From: Lachnospiraceae bacterium
GTDB lineage: Bacteria > Bacillota > Clostridia > Lachnospirales > Lachnospiraceae
NCBI GenBank assembly: GCA_900770325.1
Contig: CAAGKE010000150.1
Location: 1-6,677 of the forward strand
DNA length: 6,677 bases
Direction: 5' to 3'
Each line of letters starts with the position of its first letter. Position 1 is the stretch's first letter. The position numbers were made by a program, and so were the translations under genes. The notes beneath the pieces were generated by a model, which made no database searches, was not told the origin of the DNA, and saw only the letters and a program-made list of their open reading frames with translations. Of the stretch, positions 1 to 5,754 are shown piece after piece.

Positions 1-795
1 GATACCTGGGATCTTTTAAGCAGTGTACTGATCGTGGATGAGGAATCCGGCTTTGATATTTCGCAGGAAGAACTGGAGGAATACCGGAAGCGGGAAATCG
101 GAGATATGGTGGACTGGGACCGGGCGGATCTGACTTCCGTGACCCGGACAAAAGAGGGACTGGAGACTGCAGAACAGATCATTACTCTTCCGCTGAAAAC
201 GGAGAGGCTGTCCCGATATGAGAACGCATCTGTGGAATTTGTACTGGCGACAGATGCGGGAACGGAAATAGAGATCCGTATGAATGGGCAAAGTCCCTGT
301 ATCCGTTATCAGTACGGAGGAGAAAACAGTTACCGGCTGCAGGTGCCGGTGGATACGGACACCATAGAGATCCGGGTGGTGAATCCCGGAATCCATACAG
401 CTGTCCGTGATATCACCTTCTATGGAACAGAGAGTACCTATGAGTTCCCGGAAACCGGACAGATCACCATCGATGCGCCGGGGAAGGACAGTCTTTTAAC
501 GGGAACAGTGGAAGCCGGAGAGGATGGCATGATGATGCTGGCGATTCCTTATCAGGATGGCTGGAGTGTTTATCTGAACGGAGAAAAACAGGAGCTTGCA
601 CGGGGAGATTACGGATTTATTGCCTGTGAGGTGAAGGCAGGCAGCTACGATCTGCGGGTGGAATATCAGGTTCCTCTGCTGAGAGCGGGAATCATGATCA
701 GTGCTGTGGCCTGGATCCTCTGGCTGGCAGTAACATTGCAGATCTTCCGGATGAGCGGTCAAAACAGTCGGAAACGAAAGGAAATTGAGGGATAA
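1..795 (+). CDS. YfhO-family membrane protein, C-terminal part (5' end outside window)
   Basis: The frame is open from base 1 and stops at TAA 793-795, leaving 264 visible residues. A GTG at 34 has no ribosome site, so this is the tail of a longer gene. The visible part is an extracytoplasmic beta-rich region. It contains a late motif IPYQDGWSVYLNG (about residues 182-194), a glycine-rich stretch DYGFIACEVKAG, then EYQVPLLRAG leading into one hydrophobic helix (about 228-249) and a basic tail (SRKRKE). This ending is what I know from YfhO proteins, large multi-pass GT-C-like membrane proteins; Bacillus YfhO is implicated in adding sugars to lipoteichoic acid outside the membrane from a lipid-linked donor. 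The catalytic N-terminal helices are not in view, so transferase activity is inferred from family only. Full YfhO proteins are usually 800 or more residues. Its place beside polysaccharide genes fits a role in surface glycan decoration. Confidence 0.82.
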   Translation, partial: DTWDLLSSVLIVDEESGFDISQEELEEYRKREIGDMVDWDRADLTSVTRTKEGLETAEQIITLPLKTERLSRYENASVEFVLATDAGTEIEIRMNGQSPCIRYQYGGENSYRLQVPVDTDTIEIRVVNPGIHTAVRDITFYGTESTYEFPETGQITIDAPGKDSLLTGTVEAGEDGMMMLAIPYQDGWSVYLNGEKQELARGDYGFIACEVKAGSYDLRVEYQVPLLRAGIMISAVAWILWLAVTLQIFRMSGQNSRKRKEIEG

Positions 796-805
796 GGCTC
801 AGGTA

Positions 806-834
806 TTGCGGTTTTTGACGTACAATGTTATAAT
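806..834 (+). promoter_or_regulatory. Candidate sigma-A promoter with extended -10, upstream of the small-transporter pair
   Basis: A perfect TATAAT at 829-834 is preceded directly by TGT (826-828), the extended -10 form. A weak -35, TTGCGG (806-811, three of six consensus bases), lies 17 nt upstream. Transcription would start near 841, about 28 nt before the ATG at 869. The better -35-like TTGACG at 815-820 is only 8 nt from the -10 and cannot serve it. The site lies wholly in the gap after the YfhO gene, so the genes from 869 onward can probably be transcribed independently of it. Confidence 0.6.
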
Positions 835-868
835 AAAAGTTACTGTATAGAAATCTGGAGATGAAAAA

Positions 869-1303
869 ATGTTCGGACGAAAGAAAAAACAGGAAAACAG
901 GACGGTTAATGTGCCCCAAAATGCATCCGGAAAAAAGAAAAAAGGGATGCTGGAAGTATCACTGCCCTGGTTTCTCATACTTCATATCAGTCTTGTGGTG
1001 AATTCCCTGGCCGGCACTGCTTCCAAGATGGCCGGAAAACAGAAGTTTTTATCACTTCCGTTTCTGTTTTATTACGGTCTGGTGCTGGTGATCACATTTC
1101 TTTTTGCGCTGGTATGGCAGCAGGTGCTGAAGCATATGTCTCTGACCTTCGCATTTACCAACAAGCCGATCACCATGGTGTGGGGACTGATCTGGGGAGT
1201 GATGATCTTTCATGAAGAGGTTACCTGGAAAATGATACTGGGCTCTGCCATTATTCTGGTGGGCATTATGATAGGAGTGAGCGGAAATGAACAGTCTGAA
1301 TAA
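869..1303 (+). CDS. Small four-helix EamA/SMR-type membrane transporter, subunit 1
   Basis: This is a 144-residue membrane protein. A lysine-rich, probably cytoplasmic tail (residues 1-27, with KKK and KKKK runs) is followed by four hydrophobic segments at about 31-52, 63-86, 91-113 and 119-138. The last two, with the loop FHEEVTWKMILGSAIILVG between and into them, have the pattern of the second half of an EamA domain (acidic residues, then a glycine-rich final helix). Known four-helix members include small multidrug pumps and ArnE/ArnF, which move undecaprenyl-phosphate-aminoarabinose across the membrane as a pair. The start is ATG 869 with GGAG at 857-860, 8 nt upstream. The gene overlaps the next one by 17 nt, which points to coupled translation and a two-subunit complex. 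Substrate is not readable from sequence; a lipid-linked sugar is favoured by the neighbours. The basic N-terminal tail makes it longer than typical SMR proteins (about 105-115 residues). Confidence 0.8.
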   Translation: MFGRKKKQENRTVNVPQNASGKKKKGMLEVSLPWFLILHISLVVNSLAGTASKMAGKQKFLSLPFLFYYGLVLVITFLFALVWQQVLKHMSLTFAFTNKPITMVWGLIWGVMIFHEEVTWKMILGSAIILVGIMIGVSGNEQSE

Positions 1304-1631
1304 ATATATGGCCATATGGATGATTTCCGTATTCATTTCCTCGGTGGCCCAGGTGATGCTGAAAATCGCGGCAAATAAGACTTATGAAAAAAGGATCAGG
1401 GAATACCTGAATCCCCTTGTTATCACCGCTTACGGCATTTTCTTTGTGTCTACGCTGCTGACTATGTACGCATTGAGATATGTGCCGCTGACCATGTCGC
1501 CCATTATTGAATCCTGCAGCTATATTTTTGTGCCGGTGCTGGGGGTATTCCTGCTGAAGGAGAAGATCAGCAAAAGGCGGCTGTTGGGTATGGCTGTGAT
1601 GATTGCAGGAATCCTGGTGTTTACTTGGTAG
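1287..1631 (+). CDS. Small four-helix EamA/SMR-type membrane transporter, subunit 2
   Basis: This 114-residue protein has four predicted membrane helices at about 8-27, 43-63, 68-90 and 97-113. The opening stretch SSVAQVMLKIAANK resembles the first helix of SMR/EamA proteins. PLTMSPIIESCSYIFVP in the third helix and LLKEKISKRRLLGMAVMIAGI near the end resemble the conserved EamA tail. The ATG at 1287 lies inside the last codons of the previous gene in another frame, with AGGAG at 1273-1277 (9-nt spacing) also inside that gene, so translation is probably coupled. A pair of unequal four-helix proteins made together matches heterodimeric SMR transporters and the ArnE/ArnF flippase. Glu75 in the third helix is a possible charged site, but I cannot equate it with the SMR helix-1 glutamate. 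Export of a drug or polyamine remains an alternative to lipid-sugar flipping. Confidence 0.8.
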   Translation: MNSLNKYMAIWMISVFISSVAQVMLKIAANKTYEKRIREYLNPLVITAYGIFFVSTLLTMYALRYVPLTMSPIIESCSYIFVPVLGVFLLKEKISKRRLLGMAVMIAGILVFTW

Positions 1632-1653
1632 GACGGTGCAGAAGATATATATT
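1625..1653 (+). promoter_or_regulatory. Weak candidate internal promoter before the aminotransferase gene
   Basis: TTGGTA (1625-1630, four of six -35 bases) and TATATT (1648-1653, five of six -10 bases) are separated by exactly 17 nt. Transcription would begin near 1660, some 50 nt before the ATG at 1710. The -35 overlaps the stop codon of the preceding gene. The spacing is ideal but both hexamers are imperfect, so this could be chance. Confidence 0.3.
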
Positions 1654-1693
1654 CCGGAAACAGATCTGATCCGGATAAAAGGCAAAGTGCAAT

Positions 1694-1700
1694 GAGGAGG
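1694..1700 (+). promoter_or_regulatory. Ribosome binding site that decides the aminotransferase start
   Basis: GAGGAGG at 1694-1700 lies 9 nt before ATG 1710. An upstream in-frame ATG at 1692 would place this Shine-Dalgarno inside the coding sequence and has no ribosome site of its own. Starting at 1710 gives the N-terminus MIDFNRPAF, which aligns with the known start of E. coli WecE (MIPFNAPPV), so 1710 is preferred. Confidence 0.85.
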
Positions 1701-1709
1701 AAAAATGAG

Positions 1710-2843
1710 ATGATTGATTTTAACAGACCGGCATTTACGGGAAAAGAACTGGAGTATATTAAACAGGCCATTGATCTGGGAAAGCTTTGCGGTGACGGAG
1801 AGTTTACCAGGCGTTGTTCCCGCTGGATGGAGGAGAAGTTTCAGGCGAAGCATGTGCTGCTTACCACCTCCTGTACCCATGCTCTGGAGATGGCAGCTCA
1901 TTTGTGCGATATACAGCCGGGGGATGAGGTGATCATGCCGGCTTATACCTTTGTATCCACTGCGGATGCGTTTGTACTGTGGGGGGCAAAGGTGGTATTT
2001 GTGGATATCCATCCGGAGACGATGAATATCGATGAGACAAAGATCGAGGCCGCTATTACGGAGAAGACAAAGGCCATTGTACCGGTGCATTATGCCGGAG
2101 TAGCCTGTGCCATGAATGAAATTATGGCCATTGCGAAAAAATACAATCTGAAGGTAGTAGAGGATGCCGCCCAGGGTGTAAATGCTTATTATAACGGAAA
2201 GGCACTGGGAACCATCGGTGATTTCGGCTGTTACAGTTTCCATGAGACGAAAAATTATTCTATGGGTGAGGGCGGCGCTCTGGTGTTTGGAAAGGATGAA
2301 TATCTGGAGAAAGCGGAGATCCTGCGGGAAAAGGGAACAAACCGCAGCAAATTTTTCCGCGGCCAGATCGATAAATACTCCTGGGTAGATTATGGTTCTT
2401 CTTATCTTCCCAGTGATATGAATGCGGCATATCTTTATGCCCAGCTGGAGGCTTCTGACGCCATTGATCAGAAGCGTCACGCGATTTTTGATTATTATGA
2501 TAAGGCGTTAAAGCCTTTGGCGGAGGCCGGTTATATTGAACAGCCGTTTATTCCGGAGTATGCTTCCTGCAATGCTCATATGTACTATATCAAGGTAAAA
2601 GATCTGGAGGAGCGGACAGACCTGATTCAATATATGAGAGACAGAGGTGTCTGCTGTCCCTTCCATTATATTCCTCTTCATACCTCTGCGGCAGGAAAGA
2701 AGTTTGGCCGGTTCCACGGTGAGGATGTATATACCACCAGGGAAAGCGAGCGCCTGATGCGTCTGCCCATGTTCTACAATCTGGACTGGAAGGATGTGGA
2801 ATATGTGGCCCGGTGTATTCTGGATTATCCGGGATTCAACTAG
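1710..2843 (+). CDS. wecE: dTDP-4-amino-4,6-dideoxygalactose transaminase (WecE/RffA type, DegT/DnrJ/EryC1 family)
   Basis: This 377-residue PLP-dependent sugar aminotransferase matches the length of E. coli WecE (376) and, from memory of that protein, resembles it closely throughout: GKLCGDG near 24-30, GDEVIMPAYTFVSTADAFVL at 71-90, KTKAIVPVHYAGVAC about 119-133, VEDAAQG at 150-156, SFHETKNYS at 176-184, REKGTNRS, and FHYIPLH near the C-terminus. Lys181 is the expected Schiff-base lysine and Asp152 the residue facing the PLP pyridine nitrogen. WecE moves an amino group from glutamate to C4 of dTDP-4-keto-6-deoxyglucose to give dTDP-Fuc4N, used in enterobacterial common antigen. The product here is inferred from that resemblance. 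The WecD-like acetyltransferase and WecF-like transferase are not in the window, nor are the RmlA/RmlB-type enzymes that make the substrate. The enzyme is soluble and cytoplasmic. It sits 78 nt after the transporter pair. Confidence 0.92.
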   Translation: MIDFNRPAFTGKELEYIKQAIDLGKLCGDGEFTRRCSRWMEEKFQAKHVLLTTSCTHALEMAAHLCDIQPGDEVIMPAYTFVSTADAFVLWGAKVVFVDIHPETMNIDETKIEAAITEKTKAIVPVHYAGVACAMNEIMAIAKKYNLKVVEDAAQGVNAYYNGKALGTIGDFGCYSFHETKNYSMGEGGALVFGKDEYLEKAEILREKGTNRSKFFRGQIDKYSWVDYGSSYLPSDMNAAYLYAQLEASDAIDQKRHAIFDYYDKALKPLAEAGYIEQPFIPEYASCNAHMYYIKVKDLEERTDLIQYMRDRGVCCPFHYIPLHTSAAGKKFGRFHGEDVYTTRESERLMRLPMFYNLDWKDVEYVARCILDYPGFN

Positions 2844-2847
2844 TGTG

Positions 2848-2875
2848 TTGACCATCTGGTACTATTTGTCATAAA
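2848..2875 (+). promoter_or_regulatory. Candidate internal promoter ahead of the glycosyltransferase genes
   Basis: TTGACC (2848-2853, five of six -35 bases) is followed after 16 nt by CATAAA (2870-2875, four of six), and TGT at 2867-2869 supplies an extended -10 element. Transcription would start near 2882, giving a leader of about 60 nt before ATG 2942. It starts just after the aminotransferase stop codon, in the widest gap of the window. Confidence 0.45.
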
Positions 2876-2885
2876 TTACAAGTGG

Positions 2886-2921
2886 TCAGCGACCTGTGCC
2901 GGAAGGATGAAGGGTCGCTGA
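2886..2921 (+). repeat. Inverted repeat (9-bp hairpin) in the leader of the tandem glycosyltransferase gene
   Basis: TCAGCGACC (2886-2894) and GGTCGCTGA (2913-2921) are perfect reverse complements around an 18-nt purine-rich loop. No T-run follows, so it is not a typical intrinsic terminator. If the promoter at 2848-2875 is real, the hairpin would sit within a few bases of the transcript 5' end, where such stems often slow decay. An overlapping alternative stem pairs 2846-2854 with 2883-2891 (nine pairs, two of them G-U) and excludes this one. Confidence 0.55.
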
Positions 2922-2931
2922 AACATAAAAC

Positions 2932-2936
2932 AGGGG
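2932..2936 (+). promoter_or_regulatory. Ribosome binding site for the tandem glycosyltransferase
   Basis: AGGGG at 2932-2936 stands 5 nt before ATG 2942. An in-frame GTG at 2882 would add 20 residues, but it has no Shine-Dalgarno and its codons would span the hairpin; those residues also look unlike a conserved N-terminus. The 2942 start is therefore chosen. Confidence 0.6.
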
Positions 2937-2941
2937 ATTTC

Positions 2942-4756
2942 ATGTCAGGAAACAAATGGATTGGTTATATCAGAAAATTAAAGCCCTACAACATTGTAAA
3001 AGGGATGCGGTATCTGCGTCATTTTGGTGTGAAGGAGTTTCTGGTGAAGCTGTCGGAACGTATGGAGCCGGAGGAGGTACCCTACGGTCCCTGGTATGAA
3101 AAGTACCGGGCTAAGGAACCGGAGCTGGAGCGCCAGCGGAAACGGAACTGGAAGGAAAGACGGCTCATCAGTATTGTGGTGCCGGCTTATCGGACTCCGG
3201 AAGAATTCCTGCGCCAGATGATAGATTCCGTACTGGTTCAGACATACCCTTACTGGGAACTTTGCATTGCCAACGGCAGTCCGGAGGATGAGGGTATGGA
3301 GACAGTTCTGAAGGAATATGCCGCGCGGGATAACAGGATCCGATGGAAAGCGCTGAAGGAAAACGGAGGAATCTCCGCCAATACCAACAGTGCGCTGGAT
3401 ATGGCAGCGGGAGATTACATTGCGCTGCTGGACCATGATGATCTGCTGGCTCCCAATGCGCTGTATGAGATCGCGGCTTATCTGGAGCAGCATCCGGATA
3501 CAGGGATGGTCTATACGGATGAGGATAAGGTAACGGCGGATCTGAGAGAACATTTCCAGCCCAATCTGAAGCCGGATTTTAATCTGGATCTGCTTCGTTC
3601 CAATAATTATATCTGCCATTTTCTGGCTGTGCGCCGGGATGTGGTTCAAAAGGCAGGTGGCTTCCGGAAGGAATATGACGGCGCCCAGGATTATGATTTT
3701 ATCTTCCGGTGCGCGGAACTGGCAGAGCAGGTGGGACATGTGCCGGAGATCTTGTATCACTGGCGGACTCATCAGGCTTCCACTGCCGATAACCCCATGA
3801 GCAAGATGTACGCCTATGAGGCAGGAAAACGGGCCATTGAGGATCATTTAGGACGTCAGGGAGTGTCGGGGACGGTATCTCTGAAAAAGGATCTGGGATT
3901 TTACCGGGTGGTCTACCCGGTGAGGGAAGAGGCTCTGGTCTCCATCGTGATTCCCAATAAGGATGAGAAAGAGACGCTGGAGCAGTGCCTGCGCTCGATA
4001 CAGGAGAAGAGCACCTATGGAAATTATGAGATCCTGATCGTAGAAAACAACAGTACCAGGCCGGAGACCTTTGATTACTATAAAGCTATTGACGGAAAAA
4101 ACAGGATCCGGGTATTATACTGGGATCGGGAGTTTAACTATTCTGCCATCAATAATTTCGGTATCCGGCAGGCAAAAGGAGATTATATCATCTGTCTGAA
4201 CAATGACATTGAAGTGATCACTCCCGGCTGGATCGAGGAACTGCTGGGCACCTGCCAGAGAAGGGAAGCCGGCATAGTGGGAGCCCGACTCTATTATCCG
4301 GACGATACGATCCAGCATGCCGGAATCGTAGTGGGAATCGGCGGTATCGCAGGCAGCATGTTTGTGGGCATGAAGCGGAGTCATTCCGGTTACATGCATA
4401 AGGCGGCGCTGATGCAGGATCTGAGTGCAGTGACAGCAGCCTGTATGATGGTAAAACGCAGTGCCTGGGAAGCTGTGGGAGGCTTCGAAGAAAAGCTGGC
4501 AGTGGCCTTTAATGATGTGGATTTTTGCCTGAAGGTAAAGGAAGCCGGGTATCTGGTGATCTATGACCCTTATGTGGAGATGTACCATTATGAATCCAAG
4601 ACCAGGGGGATAGAGGATACAAAGGATAAGGTACGCCGGTTTCAGAAGGAAATTGAGTATATGCGCAGCCGGTGGACAAAGATCTTGCGGCAGGGAGATC
4701 CCTGCTACAATAAAAATCTGTCTCTGTCCAAATGGAATTATTCACTGAAGAGCTGA
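2942..4756 (+). CDS. Tandem two-domain GT2 glycosyltransferase
   Basis: This 604-residue cytoplasmic protein carries two family-2 (GT-A fold) glycosyltransferase domains. Domain 1 (about 76-305) has SIVVPAYRTP at 77-86, the metal-binding DHDD at 164-167, GAQDYDF at 247-253 with Asp250 as likely catalytic base, and HWRTH at 273-277. Domain 2 (about 332-580) has SIVIPNKD at 334-341, VENNS at 367-371, LNND at 419-422 as the DXD-like site, NDVDF at 524-528, and MYHY at 547-550. A basic helical N-terminal region (1-75) precedes them. Both domains keep the core motifs, so both may be active and add two sugars, or one repeated sugar, to a lipid-linked intermediate. One deviation is ANGS at 110-113, where many GT2 enzymes have DDGS or ADGS in the nucleotide-binding loop. 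No convincing membrane helix is seen. The next gene follows after 13 nt, so the two are probably co-transcribed. Donor and acceptor cannot be read from sequence. Confidence 0.9.
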   Translation: MSGNKWIGYIRKLKPYNIVKGMRYLRHFGVKEFLVKLSERMEPEEVPYGPWYEKYRAKEPELERQRKRNWKERRLISIVVPAYRTPEEFLRQMIDSVLVQTYPYWELCIANGSPEDEGMETVLKEYAARDNRIRWKALKENGGISANTNSALDMAAGDYIALLDHDDLLAPNALYEIAAYLEQHPDTGMVYTDEDKVTADLREHFQPNLKPDFNLDLLRSNNYICHFLAVRRDVVQKAGGFRKEYDGAQDYDFIFRCAELAEQVGHVPEILYHWRTHQASTADNPMSKMYAYEAGKRAIEDHLGRQGVSGTVSLKKDLGFYRVVYPVREEALVSIVIPNKDEKETLEQCLRSIQEKSTYGNYEILIVENNSTRPETFDYYKAIDGKNRIRVLYWDREFNYSAINNFGIRQAKGDYIICLNNDIEVITPGWIEELLGTCQRREAGIVGARLYYPDDTIQHAGIVVGIGGIAGSMFVGMKRSHSGYMHKAALMQDLSAVTAACMMVKRSAWEAVGGFEEKLAVAFNDVDFCLKVKEAGYLVIYDPYVEMYHYESKTRGIEDTKDKVRRFQKEIEYMRSRWTKILRQGDPCYNKNLSLSKWNYSLKS

Positions 4757-4759
4757 GGA
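4755..4759 (+). promoter_or_regulatory. Ribosome binding site that decides the second glycosyltransferase start
   Basis: GAGGA at 4755-4759 overlaps the stop codon of the previous gene (TGA 4754-4756) and lies 10 nt before ATG 4770. A TTG at 4761 in the same frame is only 1 nt from it and cannot use it. The ATG also puts MREVTVVIPNLNG at the N-terminus, the normal beginning of a GT2 fold. Confidence 0.7.
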
Positions 4760-4769
4760 ATTGGGAAAG

Positions 4770-5729
4770 ATGCGGGAAGTAACAGTTGTAATACCGAATC
4801 TAAACGGAATGAAATATCTGGGAGGGTGTCTTTCCTCCCTGCGCAAACAGACCTGTAAGGATTTTGGGATTATTATGGTAGATAATGGATCTGAGGATGA
4901 AAGTGTAAACTTTGTCCGCCAGCATTATCCGGAGGTAAGGATCCTGCGTCTTTCGGAGAATACCGGATTCTGCCATGCGGTAAACAGAGGGATCCGCCTT
5001 TCGGATACCCCCTATGTGATCCTGCTGAATAATGATGTGGTGTGCCGGGAGGATTTTGTGGAAGAGCTGCTTCGGGCGATCCGGAAGGATCCTGCGCGGT
5101 TTTCCTGTGCGGCCAGGATGATGCAGATGTATCAGCCCCGGCTTTTAGATGATGCAGGAGATTATTATTGTGCCCTGGGATGGGCTTTTGCGGCGGGCAA
5201 GGGACATCCGGCCGGAGAATATGGAAGAGAGAGGAAGATTTTTGCCTCCTGCGGAGGGGCGGCCATTTACCGGAGGGATCTGCTGATCCGGCTGGGGCTT
5301 TTCGATGAGAAGCATTTCGCCTATCTGGAGGATATTGATATCGGTTACCGTGCCCGGATCGCGGGATATGAGAACCGTTACATTCCTTCTGCGGTGGTAT
5401 ATCACGCAGGAAGCGGTACCAGTGGTTCCGCCTACAATGCTTTTAAGGTAAAGCATGCGTCCCGCAACAGTGTATACCTGGTTTATAAAAATATGCCTTT
5501 TCCTCAGATACTGCTGAATCTTCCGTTACTTATGGCGGGATATCTGATGAAACTGGTTTTTTTTGGAAAAAAAGGATTTTTGCGGGAATATGCGGGAGGT
5601 CTGATCCAGGGCTTCCGGATGTGTAAAAGAGAAAATAAGGTAGTGTTCCGGAAAGAGAATCTGAAGCACTATATTCAGATACAGTTTGAACTCTGGTTCA
5701 ATGTGTTGCGGCGGATAGGTAATTTCTGA
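4770..5729 (+). CDS. Single-domain GT2 glycosyltransferase (WbbL/rhamnosyltransferase-like)
   Basis: This 319-residue protein has a GT-A fold at about 1-230: VTVVIPNLNG at 4-13, VDNGS at 37-41 for nucleotide binding, ENTGFCHAVNRG at 63-74, LLNND at 85-89 as the DXD-like metal site, FASCGGAAIYRRD at 158-170, and AYLEDIDIGYR at 184-194 with Asp188 as the probable catalytic base. YHAGSG (211-216) follows. This arrangement is typical of WbbL-type enzymes, many of which add rhamnose to polyprenyl-linked acceptors; that donor is only a family-level guess. The C-terminal part has a hydrophobic stretch (about 246-265) followed by basic residues (FFGKKGF, MCKRENK), suggesting membrane attachment near the lipid-linked acceptor. 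The gene lies 13 nt after the tandem glycosyltransferase and 25 nt before the next gene, so it is part of the same transcript. Confidence 0.9.
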   Translation: MREVTVVIPNLNGMKYLGGCLSSLRKQTCKDFGIIMVDNGSEDESVNFVRQHYPEVRILRLSENTGFCHAVNRGIRLSDTPYVILLNNDVVCREDFVEELLRAIRKDPARFSCAARMMQMYQPRLLDDAGDYYCALGWAFAAGKGHPAGEYGRERKIFASCGGAAIYRRDLLIRLGLFDEKHFAYLEDIDIGYRARIAGYENRYIPSAVVYHAGSGTSGSAYNAFKVKHASRNSVYLVYKNMPFPQILLNLPLLMAGYLMKLVFFGKKGFLREYAGGLIQGFRMCKRENKVVFRKENLKHYIQIQFELWFNVLRRIGNF

Positions 5730-5741
5730 AAACAGATGCCC

Positions 5742-5749
5742 AGAGGTGA
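5742..5749 (+). promoter_or_regulatory. Ribosome binding site supporting a GTG start
   Basis: AGAGGTGA at 5742-5749 resembles the extended Shine-Dalgarno AGGAGGTGA, with its AGAGG core 8 nt before GTG 5755. An earlier in-frame GTG at 5746 lies inside the site and has none upstream, and the ATG at 5736 is in another frame and ends at 5768. GTG 5755 is therefore the start of the sugar-phosphate transferase gene. Confidence 0.75.
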
Positions 5750-5754
5750 CAGAA

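Noticed and set aside
796..830. Intrinsic terminator after the YfhO gene, suggested by the T-run at 812-816
   Set aside because: No stable GC-rich stem precedes the T-run, and the run lies inside the spacer of the promoter at 806-834.
1266..2480. Long minus-strand open frame (404 codons) opposite the transporter and aminotransferase genes
   Set aside because: It overlaps well-recognised + strand genes throughout, has a histidine- and isoleucine-rich composition typical of an antisense frame, and shows no family motif.
2907..2921. Four-codon upstream open frame (MKGR) within the leader hairpin
   Set aside because: The purine-rich GGAAGG directly abuts the ATG with no spacing, so initiation is unlikely, and there is no run of codons typical of an attenuation peptide.
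2886..2921. Riboswitch in the leader of the tandem glycosyltransferase
   Set aside because: Only one or two simple stems are present in under 100 nt, and no conserved riboswitch core was recognised.
2978..3847. Minus-strand open frame (289 codons) opposite the tandem glycosyltransferase
   Set aside because: It lies opposite the first GT2 domain, whose motifs are all intact on the + strand, and its product matches nothing I recognise.
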